From Fretibacter rubidus (lineage in GTDB: Bacteria; Pseudomonadota; Alphaproteobacteria; Caulobacterales; Maricaulaceae): 64,000 nt of DNA. The notes under the pieces are model-generated. The model saw only the letters and a list, made by a program, of their open reading frames with translations. It ran no database searches and had not been told where the DNA came from. A program made the translations under genes and the position numbers. The DNA lies in the NCBI RefSeq assembly GCF_041429785.1, contig NZ_CP163423.1, positions 2,356,001 through 2,420,000 of the forward strand, read 5' to 3'. Below, piece after piece: positions 41,924-51,760 of this stretch; the first letter of the stretch is position 1, and each line of letters begins with the position of its first letter.

Positions 41924-43075
41924 CTATTGAATTATAATTTCAGAGTGTAGCGCACCAGCTTGCTTCATCGCTTGTAATATTCCAATCATACGGCGCGTAT
42001 CTACACCCGCCTCCGCAAGCCCTTGAACGAGATCAGCGACACTGGTGTTAGGAAATGACGCCACGACGTCATCAGTGCCTTGCTCCACACTTAAATCCGT
42101 GTTCGTAACAACCAAACTGCTGACATCGTTTGCAAACCCGGAGATAAAACTTGGTTGAGACGCGAAGTTTTCAGCCGTGACAGTTACTCGGATATCGCCT
42201 TGCGAGATGACAACGCTGGAAAGCATGACATCCGCGCCAGCAACGACTGTGCCCGTGCGTTCATTAATCACGATACGTGGCAACCGATCTGGCTGCACTG
42301 TCAAATTTTCAATATCAGAAATAAAACTCGCTAACCTTATTGGGTCGTCAGTATACCGAATATTCACCTCATCGGCACTAACTGCGTATGCTCTATTGGT
42401 GCCGAATTTACGGTTCACCGCAGAGGCAATACGCTCCGATGTCGTAAAGTTAGGTTCACTCAGAAGGAAGGAAACAGTGCCATCATTCTTCAACAGTTCT
42501 GCATTAACAGGGCGCTCGACTGTCGCGCCCATCTCTACGCGCGCTGTTGTTGGATAATTGCGTTGCTGTAGGTTCGACTCACTCTCGAAACTATAACCGC
42601 CTACAATTAATGGCCCCTGTGCAAGAGCATATGTTTTTTTATCAGGCCCCATGAGTGGTGTCATCAATAGGGTTCCACCGGCGAGGCTGCGCGCATCGCC
42701 AGCAGACGACACAGTGACGCTAATGCGATCACCAATATTGGCTGACGCGGGCAATGTCCCCATGACAAGAACAACGGCCACATTGCGACTACTTATGTCA
42801 GCTTGATCAACCGTCACGCCCAAACGGCTATAAACATTCTGAAGTGTTTGTCGGGTCACACCACTTCGGCGACTATCGCCTGAACCAGACAGACCCGTCA
42901 CTAAACCATATCCAATCAGCGCGTTATCCCGCCATCCTTCAAATCGACCTAATCCTTTGACGTCGACATTCTGCGCTGACGCAACTAATGGCAGTGACCA
43001 GAAGAGCGTAGCTGTTATGCCTACGCACAAAAGCCGGGTCGCTAGCACTATTTTCGTTAGAATGCTCATATTCAT
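41924..43075 (-). CDS. flgI: flagellar P-ring protein FlgI
   Basis: This P-ring protein has 383 residues with an N-terminal signal (hydrophobic stretch RLLCVGITATLFWSLPLVAS, cleaved near SAQ). Diagnostic segments are LIGYGLVTGLSGSGDSRRSG, NVAVVLVMGTLPASANIGDR, RIVINERTGTVVAGADVMLS and VADLVQGLAEAGVDTRRMIG. The ATG at 43075 overlaps the flgH stop (ATGA); the longer frame would enter flgH. It forms the bushing in the peptidoglycan layer. No FlgJ-type chaperone or muramidase was seen nearby. Confidence 0.96.
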   Translation of the reverse strand: MNMSILTKIVLATRLLCVGITATLFWSLPLVASAQNVDVKGLGRFEGWRDNALIGYGLVTGLSGSGDSRRSGVTRQTLQNVYSRLGVTVDQADISSRNVAVVLVMGTLPASANIGDRISVTVSSAGDARSLAGGTLLMTPLMGPDKKTYALAQGPLIVGGYSFESESNLQQRNYPTTARVEMGATVERPVNAELLKNDGTVSFLLSEPNFTTSERIASAVNRKFGTNRAYAVSADEVNIRYTDDPIRLASFISDIENLTVQPDRLPRIVINERTGTVVAGADVMLSSVVISQGDIRVTVTAENFASQPSFISGFANDVSSLVVTNTDLSVEQGTDDVVASFPNTSVADLVQGLAEAGVDTRRMIGILQAMKQAGALHSEIIIQ

Positions 43076-43656
43076 ACCAACCCGAAAACGCCGAAGAGCC
43101 AATTCATTATTCCCGGCCGTGATCCACGCGACACGAAGCCTTCGCCATTATAATTGATTTCAGCATTCGCGATGCGATTAGACAATATCTGATTATCAGC
43201 TGTAATATCGGCCTCGCGAATGCGACCCCGCACACCGATTATTGTCCACTCACCATTAACGTGCATGCGTTGCTCGCCAGATACAAGGTAGTCGCCATTC
43301 GGAAGCACTTGGTCGATCGACACGCTGATGGACGTTAGGAGACTCTCGCTCCGGCGCACCTCACCACGACCCGCATAGTTACTGCCAAGTGAAAGGTTAC
43401 CAAACTTGCTCAAACCACTGGCATTAATGCCGCCCCCTATTTCCCGTGATCGATCCGTTGAATTTCGTGCAGAGTTGCGCGCCTCAGTCGTTTCAGCAAC
43501 GACAACCGATAAGATATCACCAACCTGTGAAGCCTTGCGGTCAGCACCCATGTTCACCCAGCTGTTATCACGAAAAAGGTTTTCGGCAGTTGCAGTTTGC
43601 ACTGCGCCTAAACTGAATGCCACAAAAGTCGTAATAATTAAATTTCGGTAGGCCAC
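43072..43656 (-). CDS. flgH: flagellar L-ring protein FlgH without a lipobox
   Basis: This FlgH has 194 residues. Typical segments are SQVGDILSVVVAETTEARNS, SVSIDQVLPNGDYLVSGEQR and VRGRIREADITADNQILSNR, then ADAEINYNGEGF-like sequence (IANAEINYNGEGF). FlgH is normally a lipoprotein, but the leader MAYRNLIITTFVAFSLGAVQ ends with ATAEN and has no cysteine. It should be cut by signal peptidase I. The GTG start shares a base with the flgA stop (TAGTG). No alternative start upstream would supply a cysteine without entering flgA. Confidence 0.93.
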   Translation of the reverse strand: MAYRNLIITTFVAFSLGAVQTATAENLFRDNSWVNMGADRKASQVGDILSVVVAETTEARNSARNSTDRSREIGGGINASGLSKFGNLSLGSNYAGRGEVRRSESLLTSISVSIDQVLPNGDYLVSGEQRMHVNGEWTIIGVRGRIREADITADNQILSNRIANAEINYNGEGFVSRGSRPGIMNWLFGVFGLV

Positions 43657-44357
43657 TAGTTGATGCCCCCTAGTTCAGTTCTCATTTGGTTACGTGGTAA
43701 CACCGGAACCCGCAAAACGGTGCCTTCTCTATCCTTAACAAATATTTTATCAGCGGCGTGAGCAGGCTGTAATGCCCATACTTTCTTTTCGATTTTAACA
43801 GGGCCAATAATAACTTGGAGCGTAAGGGGGTCACCCTTGTCCGCAAACATTGTTTTTGGGACGGAGACGCGGCCTAGGTACTGCCCAGCATTGGCATTGG
43901 CTATCGTTCGAACAAGGCGAGTCGGCTTATCATATCTCAATGCAATCTTCTCACGTTTTGCATCGCAACTAACAGGGCGGAGATTTTCGCGCGTCAACGC
44001 CGTTCCCTCTGGCACGAACCCCATTAATTCGTAACAACTGAATGTCCTATCGCTAATATTCTTCTCGATTTTAGGGAAATGAATGCTAATGAAATCATCG
44101 GGCTCGGAAGTTTTAATATCCGATAGTACAGGTACCCGCTTTCGCACAAGGTCTGCGATATCACTGCGGGTTAATTTTATAACAGCTTGAGAACCAGTAC
44201 GGGTGGCAATTGCTTTATCGCTTATACGAGACGCGAGTGTCGGTGACAGGCTACGCATATCAACGACGTCTTTCACACGCACGTCGTTTCTATCAAGATC
44301 AAGCGTATCATTGAGGGCCAGTGAGACACTTGCCGTTATCAAAAATGTTGCTATCAC
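43656..44357 (-). CDS. flgA: FlgA, P-ring assembly chaperone
   Basis: This protein has 233 residues with a short N-terminal hydrophobic leader (MIATFLITASVSLA). The C-terminal SAF-type region includes FVPEGTALTRENLRPVSCDA, RTIANANAGQYLGRVSVPKT and KDREGTVLRVPVLPRNQMR. FlgA is a periplasmic helper for FlgI assembly. It lies between flgG and flgH, as in many alphaproteobacteria. It is more divergent than the rod genes but the C-terminal part is typical. Confidence 0.85.
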   Translation of the reverse strand: MIATFLITASVSLALNDTLDLDRNDVRVKDVVDMRSLSPTLASRISDKAIATRTGSQAVIKLTRSDIADLVRKRVPVLSDIKTSEPDDFISIHFPKIEKNISDRTFSCYELMGFVPEGTALTRENLRPVSCDAKREKIALRYDKPTRLVRTIANANAGQYLGRVSVPKTMFADKGDPLTLQVIIGPVKIEKKVWALQPAHAADKIFVKDREGTVLRVPVLPRNQMRTELGGIN

Positions 44358-44389
44358 AGTTCCCCCTCTTTTATCGTATAAGTAAAAAT

Positions 44390-45160
44390 TTATCTGCGCA
44401 AATTATTCGCGATGGCCATCATTTGATCACCTGCTTGCACAATTTGCGCATTCGCTGAATAGGCTCGCTGTACGATCATCATTTGAACCATTTCATTATT
44501 CAAATCGACATTAGAGCGCTCTATCGCCCCTTGTACAAAGCTGCCTGCTCCGTCCTCACCCGCCATTGTATCAATCAAATTTGCATCGTCATTTAACTTG
44601 TAAAGGCCACCATCCATACGCTCAATATCTTGACTGTTTTGAAGGCGCACCATCATTATCTGACCAATTTCAACGGCATCAGTTTCTCCGTCGGTCTGCG
44701 CCATTACCAAGCCTTCATTATCGATAGCAATCGCTCTTGCATCAAGCGGAATATTAATTTGCGAGCGCAGCACCATGCCGTTATCTGCCATCAGCATACC
44801 GTCATCATTCACACTTAGGGAGCCACCGCGCCAAAGATAGCTCTCGCCGCGCGGTCCCATCAATTCAATGAAGCCGTCGCCATTAATCGCAATATCTAGC
44901 GGCCGATTAGTCGTCTGAATTTCGCCTTGCTCTGACAAGCTGAAGTTGACCTGGGTCGAAACACCCGCAACGTTTGGGTTGAACTGTAAATTCGCGGCAG
45001 CAGATGTGCTACTTGTTCGCCCTGCGATAATTTCAGAAAAGCTCACGTCAGAACGCTTGAAACCTTGCGTGTTCATATTGGAAATGTTGTTTGCAATTAC
45101 GTCCAAAGCGCGCTGCTGTGACGACAAACCTATCCCGCCAATATAAAATGCACCGTTCAT
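44390..45160 (-). CDS. flgG: flagellar distal rod protein FlgG
   Basis: This rod protein has 256 residues. The N-terminal motif GIGLSSQQRALDVIANNISN is followed by MNTQGFKRSDVSF; the centre has NRPLDIAINGDGFIELMGPR; the C-terminus is ERSNVDLNNEMVQMMIVQRA and YSANAQIVQAGDQMMAIANN. It forms the distal rod. It begins 37 bases after flgF and precedes flgA by 32. Length fits FlgG (about 260). Confidence 0.93.
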   Translation of the reverse strand: MNGAFYIGGIGLSSQQRALDVIANNISNMNTQGFKRSDVSFSEIIAGRTSSTSAAANLQFNPNVAGVSTQVNFSLSEQGEIQTTNRPLDIAINGDGFIELMGPRGESYLWRGGSLSVNDDGMLMADNGMVLRSQINIPLDARAIAIDNEGLVMAQTDGETDAVEIGQIMMVRLQNSQDIERMDGGLYKLNDDANLIDTMAGEDGAGSFVQGAIERSNVDLNNEMVQMMIVQRAYSANAQIVQAGDQMMAIANNLRR

Positions 45161-45197
45161 TTCATCCCCCTGTGAATGACACGTTTATGATATTGCC

Positions 45198-45908
45198 TTA
45201 TCGCGATCCTTGTCCGAATGTTGATATGGCTTGCCCTATTAATGTGTCATATGTCTGAACCAACTTTGACCCAGTTTCAGCTTCTCGAATAGATGACATC
45301 ATCAAAGTCATCTGCTCCGCGACCGTAACGTTAGACGCCTCGGTCATACCTTGCCTGATGATCGCTTCCGATACTTCAACCATCGCTGCCTGTGGCGCGC
45401 TGAACATCGTTCCCCCTAAAGATATCATAGCCTCTGAACTGATAGGTGCATACAGGCCAATACGGCTCGTCGGTATGCCATCTTCTAATATAGTGCCGTC
45501 AGGTTCGACTTGTGCGGCAAGCGTACCTAGCACAATATCGCCGCCATCTTCGGCTTGTAAAATCATGCCTTGAGGTGTTGCGAGGCGTCCACCTTCAATC
45601 ATTTGAAACTTACCTTGGCGCGTGTAAAACATGCTCTCGCCGCTGCGAACTTTAAACAAACCATTACCTGATATTGCAAAATCGAGTGGGCTGTTTGTTT
45701 GTGACAAGCGACCTTGAGCGAAATTAGTTGCACGTTCACTCGACATTTGTCGTTCAACATTCAAGCCTTGACTAGCCATAGCCTCGGAGAAAGAAATTTG
45801 GGCTTTGTACCCCGCAGTGCCCGTATTCGCAATGTTGTGGGACACGACCTCCAGTCGTCTTTCCGATGCGGTAAGCATCGATTCTCCGATTTGAACTATA
45901 CCATCCAT
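45198..45908 (-). CDS. flgF: flagellar rod protein FlgF
   Basis: This proximal-rod protein has 236 residues from the ATG at 45908. The motif ESMLTASERRLEVVSHNIAN is followed by TGTAGYKAQISFSEAM; NSPLDFAISGNGLFKVRSGE and SNVTVAEQMTLMMSSIREAE are also typical. A TTG at 45944 would add 12 residues; neither has a strong ribosome-binding site, and the rod family usually begins near the chosen ATG. It is the first gene of the long minus-strand operon. Confidence 0.88.
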   Translation of the reverse strand: MDGIVQIGESMLTASERRLEVVSHNIANTGTAGYKAQISFSEAMASQGLNVERQMSSERATNFAQGRLSQTNSPLDFAISGNGLFKVRSGESMFYTRQGKFQMIEGGRLATPQGMILQAEDGGDIVLGTLAAQVEPDGTILEDGIPTSRIGLYAPISSEAMISLGGTMFSAPQAAMVEVSEAIIRQGMTEASNVTVAEQMTLMMSSIREAETGSKLVQTYDTLIGQAISTFGQGSR

Positions 45909-45988
45909 GCGTGTATCAAAGACAGTCTTTTGGAATTTTAGCAAGCCCTGAAAATATCAAAACACTACAATGGTCGTTAACTCTCTGA

Positions 45989-46020
45989 ATTATATAGAAA
46001 TTTTTAGTACACTTTTACAA
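45989..46020 (-). promoter_or_regulatory. possible promoter of the flgF-to-fliA operon
   Basis: On the minus strand TTGTAA (46015-46020) precedes TATAAT (45989-45994) with a 20-base gap, or 18 bases if TATATA at 45991-45996 is the -10. It sits 80 bases upstream of flgF in an A/T-rich spacer with no other gene. No sigma-54 (GG-N10-GC) site was recognised. Confidence 0.4.
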
Positions 46021-46107
46021 GTGCTTTTTGACGTCAGGGTTGTGAATATACACCACATCACACTTTTAATATTTTTGGCGGCTTTCTTGATTAGACGCTC
46101 TTGAAAT

Positions 46108-47490
46108 CAGATCATGTTATAAGGTCCACCATGCCGCCCAGTGCATTGCCGACCGCTTGCCCCACGACATCTGGAATGGCCGACAGATGTTGTCGCCAAA
46201 GTTACTGCTATCAATCGCGCTGCGAGTGGCGGCGTTGGCAATAGCGTCCGCGCGTGAGATACTTGTCACACCAAAGACGGCGCCCAGCTGCTGACCAGCC
46301 CGACCGGGTACACTGCGCACAAAGGCATTATTAATTGCACTGGCTGTTCCGTATTGCGAGACAAGGTGACCCGAACCCGCACCTACACCCGCCGTCGCAA
46401 CAGCCGCAAAGGTAAATTTAGATTGCAGCCCAGTGATAATACCAAGACCTTGCCCCGCAGCATTATTCACCGCCCCGCCAATCACAACTTGGCCAAAGGT
46501 GTAAGACGTCAATCGCCGTGCAACAGCGCCGCCGACGCCTGCTCCAGAGACCCCAGCGGTTAAGACAGACAGCCCAACGGCTTTAAAGTCAAAACGGTAC
46601 TGTATTCTCGTTGCCAGGCCCTCAGCCTGTGATGTGATAGAACTAAGTGCGGCTGATGTCGTGGCACTGACACCCGATGAAAGCGCCCCGCTCGTACCAA
46701 GAAAATTCGCCACTGCGCCGCTAATCCCGCCTGTGATCGATATTACAACGACTGCAACTATAGCAAGTATAATTTGTCCAAAATACCGCATTCTTACTTT
46801 TTGGCGTCGGGATTGTTGGGCTGACATCGCCAATAGCATTCACAGAGTTATAGGGCTAAAAGGTCGAGGCGTCATGACTCTTGCGCACTACGCCTGCACG
46901 CAGCGTGAGCGCCTGCCCAGCAAATAAAGCGGTGCTAACGCTCGCAATGCAATTGGCATCAGTAATTTTAGACCACAGCGCTGCATCACCATATAAATTT
47001 GCCGCGATTGAAGCCAGATTATCACCGCTGCGCACTGTGTATTGTTCGCCGATACTCCCGTGATTAAAGCTATTAATCGGTTGGTAGCTTTGATCGAAAT
47101 CCTGATAGGCAATGCCGTTGCGTTGCCCCCCGTTAAATGCAAAATCGGCCATCTTATACTCTTCTTTCGTACGAAAATTTGTAGCACCTGAATTTGTAAG
47201 GCAATTCAGCGCAGTATCGTTTGCGGTAAAGGTGCCTAAGTAACTATTATTGCTGCTGACGCCCATTCCTGTCCTGCGAAACGGTAATGGATAATGCGCG
47301 GGTCACCAACATCATTTTTCCAGTCATTTTCGTCACTGTCAATAATTTGACCACTTAGATCTTTACTGGAGTTTATAGTGCAGCGTCTTGCATCATTAAT
47401 ATTGGCAAGAATTAATTGATTGCAGTCATTATAATAAAAATGCGTCTGGTCGATTGTATTGAAATCATCATTTGTATCGCTGACATATGC
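46108..47490 (-). pseudogene. decayed RHS fragment (YD end, LysM, hydrophobic segment), no toxin
   Basis: Translation in shifting frames follows RHS residues from about 2560 to 3000. It shows HFYYNDCNQLILANINDARR, then (after a frameshift near 47266) YTVRSGDNLASIAANLYGDA (LysM), an in-frame TAG after SHDASTF where the intact gene continues KPYAPGD, another shift, and YFGQIILAIVAVVVISITGG with GLQSKFTFAAVATAGVGAGS. The last readable part, AIPDVVGQAVGNALGGMVDL, stops just where the Hint cysteine would follow. Orientation is the same as the intact gene. At least three frameshifts and one stop make it non-functional. Confidence 0.88.
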
Positions 47491-47623
47491 GATGTAGTGC
47501 CGAACATGCAGGCATCAGTATTTGCAATGTTACAGAGGCAGATTTAAATAAAGCTATTCCTATCGCTGACGCTCTTACTATCTACATAGCGCGGAATAAT
47601 CAGGTAAGCTGCTAAAGTCCAAT

Positions 47624-49609
47624 CTACCCTTTATTTTGGCGGTTCTCTATCAAGTCATCGACAACTTCGGGCTCGGCCAAGGTCGACGTATCACCAAGAT
47701 TTCCAAACTCATTTTCTGCAATTTTGCGCAAGATGCGCCGCATAATTTTGCCTGAGCGGGTTTTGGGCAGCCCCGGCGCAAATTGAATGAGGTCTGGTGT
47801 TGCAATCGGGCCAATCTCTGCACGAACATGTTTGATAAGGTCCTTGTAAAGCCCTTCGTCCGCCTCGACATCGGCCCGTACGGTGACGTAAGCATAAATA
47901 CCTTGTCCTTTAATGTCATGCGGATAGCCGACAACGGCGGCTTCGGCGACAGCGTCATGGCTGACGAGTGCACTCTCAACCTCTGCCGTGCCCATGCGGT
48001 GACCCGACACATTGATGACGTCATCCACGCGACCTGTAATCCAGTAAAACCCGTCCTTATCACGGCGACATCCATCACCTGTGAAATAATTACCGGGATA
48101 GGCTTCAAAGTAAGCCTGCTTAAACCTGTCATGATCGCCATAAACCGTGCGCATTTGTCCAGGCCAACTTTCTGTGATGATGAGGTTGCCCTCAGTCGCC
48201 CCCTCCAGCGTTACCCCGTCAGCATCCACTAATTCTGGCACAATGCCAAAGAAAGGGTGGCTACCCGCGCCTGGTTTCATATCCGTGGCTCCAGGCAGCG
48301 GCACAATCATTGCACCACCTGTTTCTGTTTGCCACCATGTATCAACGATGGGGCAGCGTCCCTCTCCCACGACATGGAAATACCATTCCCACGCTTCGGG
48401 ATTGATCGGCTCACCGACTGTGCCCAGAATTCTAAGTGAACTGCGATTGGTCACTTTTACATAATCTTCACCCTCGCGCATCAGCGCACGAATAGCCGTT
48501 GGTGCAGTATAAAATAGCGAGACTTTATGTTTATCGCAGACCTGCCAAAAACGCGAAGCATCTGGATAGGTCGGTACACCCTCAAACATCACAGTTGTCG
48601 CGCCATTAGCAAGCGGGCCGTAGACGATATAAGTATGCCCGGTAACCCAGCCCACATCAGCGCTGCACCAGTAAACATCATCTTCTTTCAAATCGAACAC
48701 ATATTCATGGGTAATGGAGGCCCAGACGAGATAACCGCCTGTTGTATGCAATACGCCTTTTGGCTTACCCGTTGAGCCGCTGGTATAGAGAATAAACAGG
48801 GGGTCTTCAGCGTTCATGGGCTCGGGCGGGCAATCATCCGAGACATCTTTCAAAGCCTCATCCAGCCAGACGTCACGCCCCTTTGTCATGCTGACATCCC
48901 CCCTTGTGTGACGAACAGTGAGAACATTTTTGACAGGCTGACCGGATTTGGCGGCAATGTCGCAAGCCGCGTCGCAATTATCTTTAAGCGGAATCCTTTT
49001 TGTGCCGCGAAGGCCCTCATCCGCGGTAATAACAAATGTGCTGTCACAATCTGTAATGCGTCCCGCTAGGGCGTCCGGTGAGAAGCCACCAAAAACTACC
49101 GAATGGACGGCACCAATACGCGCGCACGCCAGCATGGCAAAAGACGCTTCTAAAATCATCGGCATATAGATGGTAACGCGGTCCCCTTTTTTAACGCCCA
49201 GTTTTTTCATGACATTGGCAAAGCGGCAGACCTCTCGGTGTAGCTCTGTATACGTCAAAGTTTGGCTGACATCGGGGCTGTCGCCCTCCCAAATAATGGC
49301 TGGCTTATCTCCGCGGGTTTCAAGGTGACGGTCAAGACAATTGGCCGACACATTCAAAACACCATCAGCATACCATTCAATATTAAAATCACCCTCTTCC
49401 CAAGATACATTTTTCGCCTTTGTGTAAGGGCTCATCCAGTCCAGGCGCTGGCCTTGCTCAAACCAGAACCCTTCAGGGTCATTGATCGATCGGTCATACA
49501 TGTCTTTGTAAAGCTCTGGCGTCAAATTAGCGTTGCGCGCAAAATCTGCGGGCACGGGATATATTTTCTCAACGTCATCCATTTTAAACTCACCTATCAT
49601 CTGGTTCAT
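47624..49609 (-). CDS. acs: acetyl-CoA synthetase
   Basis: This enzyme has 661 residues and converts acetate, ATP and CoA to acetyl-CoA through acetyl-AMP. The AMP-binding P-loop is [20 protein letters not shown]; the motif [19 protein letters not shown] and the hinge [20 protein letters not shown] are diagnostic. The regulatory lysine K621 lies in [13 protein letters not shown], the site acetylated by Pat-type enzymes in relatives. AGGAGAG precedes the ATG. It is 21 bases downstream of a porin gene, probably in one operon, and the adjacent CrbSR pair is its expected regulator. Confidence 0.97.
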   Translation of the reverse strand: MNQMIGEFKMDDVEKIYPVPADFARNANLTPELYKDMYDRSINDPEGFWFEQGQRLDWMSPYTKAKNVSWEEGDFNIEWYADGVLNVSANCLDRHLETRGDKPAIIWEGDSPDVSQTLTYTELHREVCRFANVMKKLGVKKGDRVTIYMPMILEASFAMLACARIGAVHSVVFGGFSPDALAGRITDCDSTFVITADEGLRGTKRIPLKDNCDAACDIAAKSGQPVKNVLTVRHTRGDVSMTKGRDVWLDEALKDVSDDCPPEPMNAEDPLFILYTSGSTGKPKGVLHTTGGYLVWASITHEYVFDLKEDDVYWCSADVGWVTGHTYIVYGPLANGATTVMFEGVPTYPDASRFWQVCDKHKVSLFYTAPTAIRALMREGEDYVKVTNRSSLRILGTVGEPINPEAWEWYFHVVGEGRCPIVDTWWQTETGGAMIVPLPGATDMKPGAGSHPFFGIVPELVDADGVTLEGATEGNLIITESWPGQMRTVYGDHDRFKQAYFEAYPGNYFTGDGCRRDKDGFYWITGRVDDVINVSGHRMGTAEVESALVSHDAVAEAAVVGYPHDIKGQGIYAYVTVRADVEADEGLYKDLIKHVRAEIGPIATPDLIQFAPGLPKTRSGKIMRRILRKIAENEFGNLGDTSTLAEPEVVDDLIENRQNKG

Positions 49610-49630
49610 GTTTCTCTCCTAATCGCGTAA

Positions 49631-50971
49631 TTAGAAGCTGTACTTTGTGGAAAATGTGAAGCGGCTAATATTTCCGCTACTATCATCCTCCAGTGTTTTG
49701 ATTCCGTAAAGGCCTTCTATGCCGACGGTTATCTTTGGCGCGATATCCCAGAGATAAGCCGCATATGCCGATTGTACACTTTTCGTACTGCGCGGATTGA
49801 GGGCGGTCAAGAAATCCGGGTTGTCGGCCAATAAAGCTGAATATCCAATATTAAAGCGTCCTGTTTGGCTGACGGGGTGGCGATAGGCGATAAGGCCACC
49901 ATAAGACGGTATTGCCTCCACATTGCCTGTTATGGGATTAAATGCTGCGCCGTTTAGCGCGTTTAGCCCGACATAACGGCCTAGCCCTTCGCCGGCGATG
50001 GCATTGAATCGAATATCCCCTTTTTCGCCAACATTAATACGGCCAGAGGCACTGACCCCAAAGCCAAAAGTCGATTCATCTGTCAGACCGCTTTCAAGGC
50101 GCAATTGGCGCCCAATCGCGGCCAATGAAATATTGCCGAAATCGCCTTTCAAATTATAGCGGGCAATAACGTCGGGGATAACATTGCTATCGGCTTCAAT
50201 ACGCCCTGAACCGCCAGCGGGCGTAATCGTTGCGTCGCCAGATTCTAGCGCAAATTGGAAATTACCATTTGTATAGCGGATCATAGGTTGGCGCATAAAT
50301 GTCATCCCATCAGACAGGACGAGGAAGCTCGCACTTTCTGGAATGGCCGATGTATTTTGAAATGTTGACCATTCCTGGCCGATCCGGAACCCTTTGTAGT
50401 CCAAATAAGCCCGACGCAAACGCGGTGAGAAGGAGTTAGAGACGCGCTCATTGCCTTGCAGAGAGCCGAGGAAGTCCATTTCGATATGGGCCGTGGCTGT
50501 CTCAGCACCGCTACCTCGCTGTGCCGAAATCGAAAAGCGTGTGGCTTGCGCCGTCAGGTCGGTTGTCGTTGTCCCCTGCCCGTCCCCATTGGCAACAGGC
50601 GTAACGCTAGGAATATAAAAATCACGCGCGATAGAACTAGAGCCAATAGCTCCGTCAGAGAGATGTGTCACATGGGTATCAAGGTCGACATATCCGCCAA
50701 TACGAAACGTTGTGTCACCGACTTGAAAGCCCGCCTTTTCGATATTGCCTTGAGCGGAACCAACTGGGAGGGGTTGCTGGATTTTCTGCTCAAGCAGGAT
50801 AACATCGCTTTCGCCTTTGGCCTTTTCTGCGGCGAGTTCCGCCTTTAAAAGCGCAATTTCACTTTCCATGGCTTGCAGTCGGGCTTCGATTGTTGAGCTT
50901 TGCGCGAGCGCGGCAGGCGCGGTTGATAAAGCTAGACTCGCAAAAAACGTCATTTTGAGCACAGTGTACAT
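49631..50971 (-). CDS. DcaP-like outer-membrane porin
   Basis: This porin has 446 residues. The ATG at 50971 follows GGGGAGAA and gives a signal peptide (MYTVLKMTFFASLALSTAPA, cut near LAQ). A short coiled coil (SSTIEARLQAMESEIALLKA) comes next, then a beta-barrel starting FRIGGYVDLDTHVT and ending RFTFSTKYSF with a terminal Phe. DcaP-like porins take up small organic acids. Its position directly upstream of acs suggests an acetate or short-chain acid entry route. Substrate specificity is inferred from context. Confidence 0.85.
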   Translation of the reverse strand: MYTVLKMTFFASLALSTAPAALAQSSTIEARLQAMESEIALLKAELAAEKAKGESDVILLEQKIQQPLPVGSAQGNIEKAGFQVGDTTFRIGGYVDLDTHVTHLSDGAIGSSSIARDFYIPSVTPVANGDGQGTTTTDLTAQATRFSISAQRGSGAETATAHIEMDFLGSLQGNERVSNSFSPRLRRAYLDYKGFRIGQEWSTFQNTSAIPESASFLVLSDGMTFMRQPMIRYTNGNFQFALESGDATITPAGGSGRIEADSNVIPDVIARYNLKGDFGNISLAAIGRQLRLESGLTDESTFGFGVSASGRINVGEKGDIRFNAIAGEGLGRYVGLNALNGAAFNPITGNVEAIPSYGGLIAYRHPVSQTGRFNIGYSALLADNPDFLTALNPRSTKSVQSAYAAYLWDIAPKITVGIEGLYGIKTLEDDSSGNISRFTFSTKYSF

Positions 50972-51125
50972 TAAATTCTCCCCTTTTATTTGGAGAGTTT
51001 GTCTCGTAAATAATGTCACGGCGCCATTAGCCATTGGTGCTAAGACGAAAGTCTTATAGACGGACATCGTCGGCCCGCCCGCTGGCAATAAGAAGAATTA
51101 GCAAAGCTAATCAAGGGGAGTGAAA

Positions 51126-51758
51126 GTGACTGACAATGTCAAAGTCTTAATCGTTGACGATCATCCACTCTTCAGAGACGCCCTTGAGGTGGCTCTGATT
51201 AAGTCAGCCATAAAGCCCCGTGATATCAAGAGCGTGAGCACAGTGTCCGATGCGGTTAATGGTCTGACGGCAGAGGATTTCAACTTGGTTTTGTTAGATT
51301 TAAACTTATCAGACTCTCAAGGATTTGAAGGCCTATCTAGAATAAAAGCGGCAAACGCTTTAGTCCCCGTCATTATTGTGTCTGCCACAGAGACAGCCCA
51401 GGCTTACGGCACAGCAAAGTCGCTTGGGGCTTCAGCTTATATTCCCAAAAGCAGTCCATTGGATGCCATTACGGATGCGATTAAATCTGTGTTAGCGGGC
51501 GAAGAAGCTTTCCCAGAGGGGCCTTCAGATCAAGACAGTTCTAACAGTGCGGCAGCGGAAAAACTTGCGAGCTTAACTCCGGCCCAACACCGCGTAATGA
51601 GTTGCTTGTCAGAAGGATTGCTAAATAAACAAATCGCATTTGAAATGGGAATATCAGAGGCAACTGTGAAAGCGCATATGACAGCAATATTCAGAAAACT
51701 TGGCGCGAATAACAGGACACAAGCTTTGCTCGTCTTTAGGGATGCGACGCGACTTTAA
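51126..51758 (+). CDS. crbR: LuxR-type response regulator, CrbR-like
   Basis: This regulator has 210 residues. The receiver domain starts VKVLIVDDHPLFRDALEVAL, has the phospho-acceptor in LVLLDLNLSDSQG, and switch residues IIVSAT and AYIPKS. The C-terminal HTH reads LTPAQHRVMSCLSEGLLNKQ and IAFEMGISEATVKAHMTAIF. The second GTG (51126) has GGGGA six bases upstream and is preferred over the GTG at 51120. It is divergent from the porin-acs operon and converges with the CrbS-like kinase, three bases between their stops. This arrangement matches CrbSR, which activates acs in gammaproteobacteria. Confidence 0.87.
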   Translation: MTDNVKVLIVDDHPLFRDALEVALIKSAIKPRDIKSVSTVSDAVNGLTAEDFNLVLLDLNLSDSQGFEGLSRIKAANALVPVIIVSATETAQAYGTAKSLGASAYIPKSSPLDAITDAIKSVLAGEEAFPEGPSDQDSSNSAAAEKLASLTPAQHRVMSCLSEGLLNKQIAFEMGISEATVKAHMTAIFRKLGANNRTQALLVFRDATRL

Positions 51759-51760
51759 AG

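Noticed and set aside
46010-46028. Small hairpin CACTT-TTAC-AAGTG followed by CTTTTT
   Set aside because: The stem is only five base pairs with few G/C, and it overlaps the proposed -35 of the flgF promoter. It is too weak to call as a terminator.
47487-47615. 42-codon plus-strand frame after the decayed RHS fragment
   Set aside because: The composition looks protein-like, but it has no ribosome-binding site, is very short, and begins at the edge of the pseudogene. It may be a leftover of another gene; coding cannot be supported.
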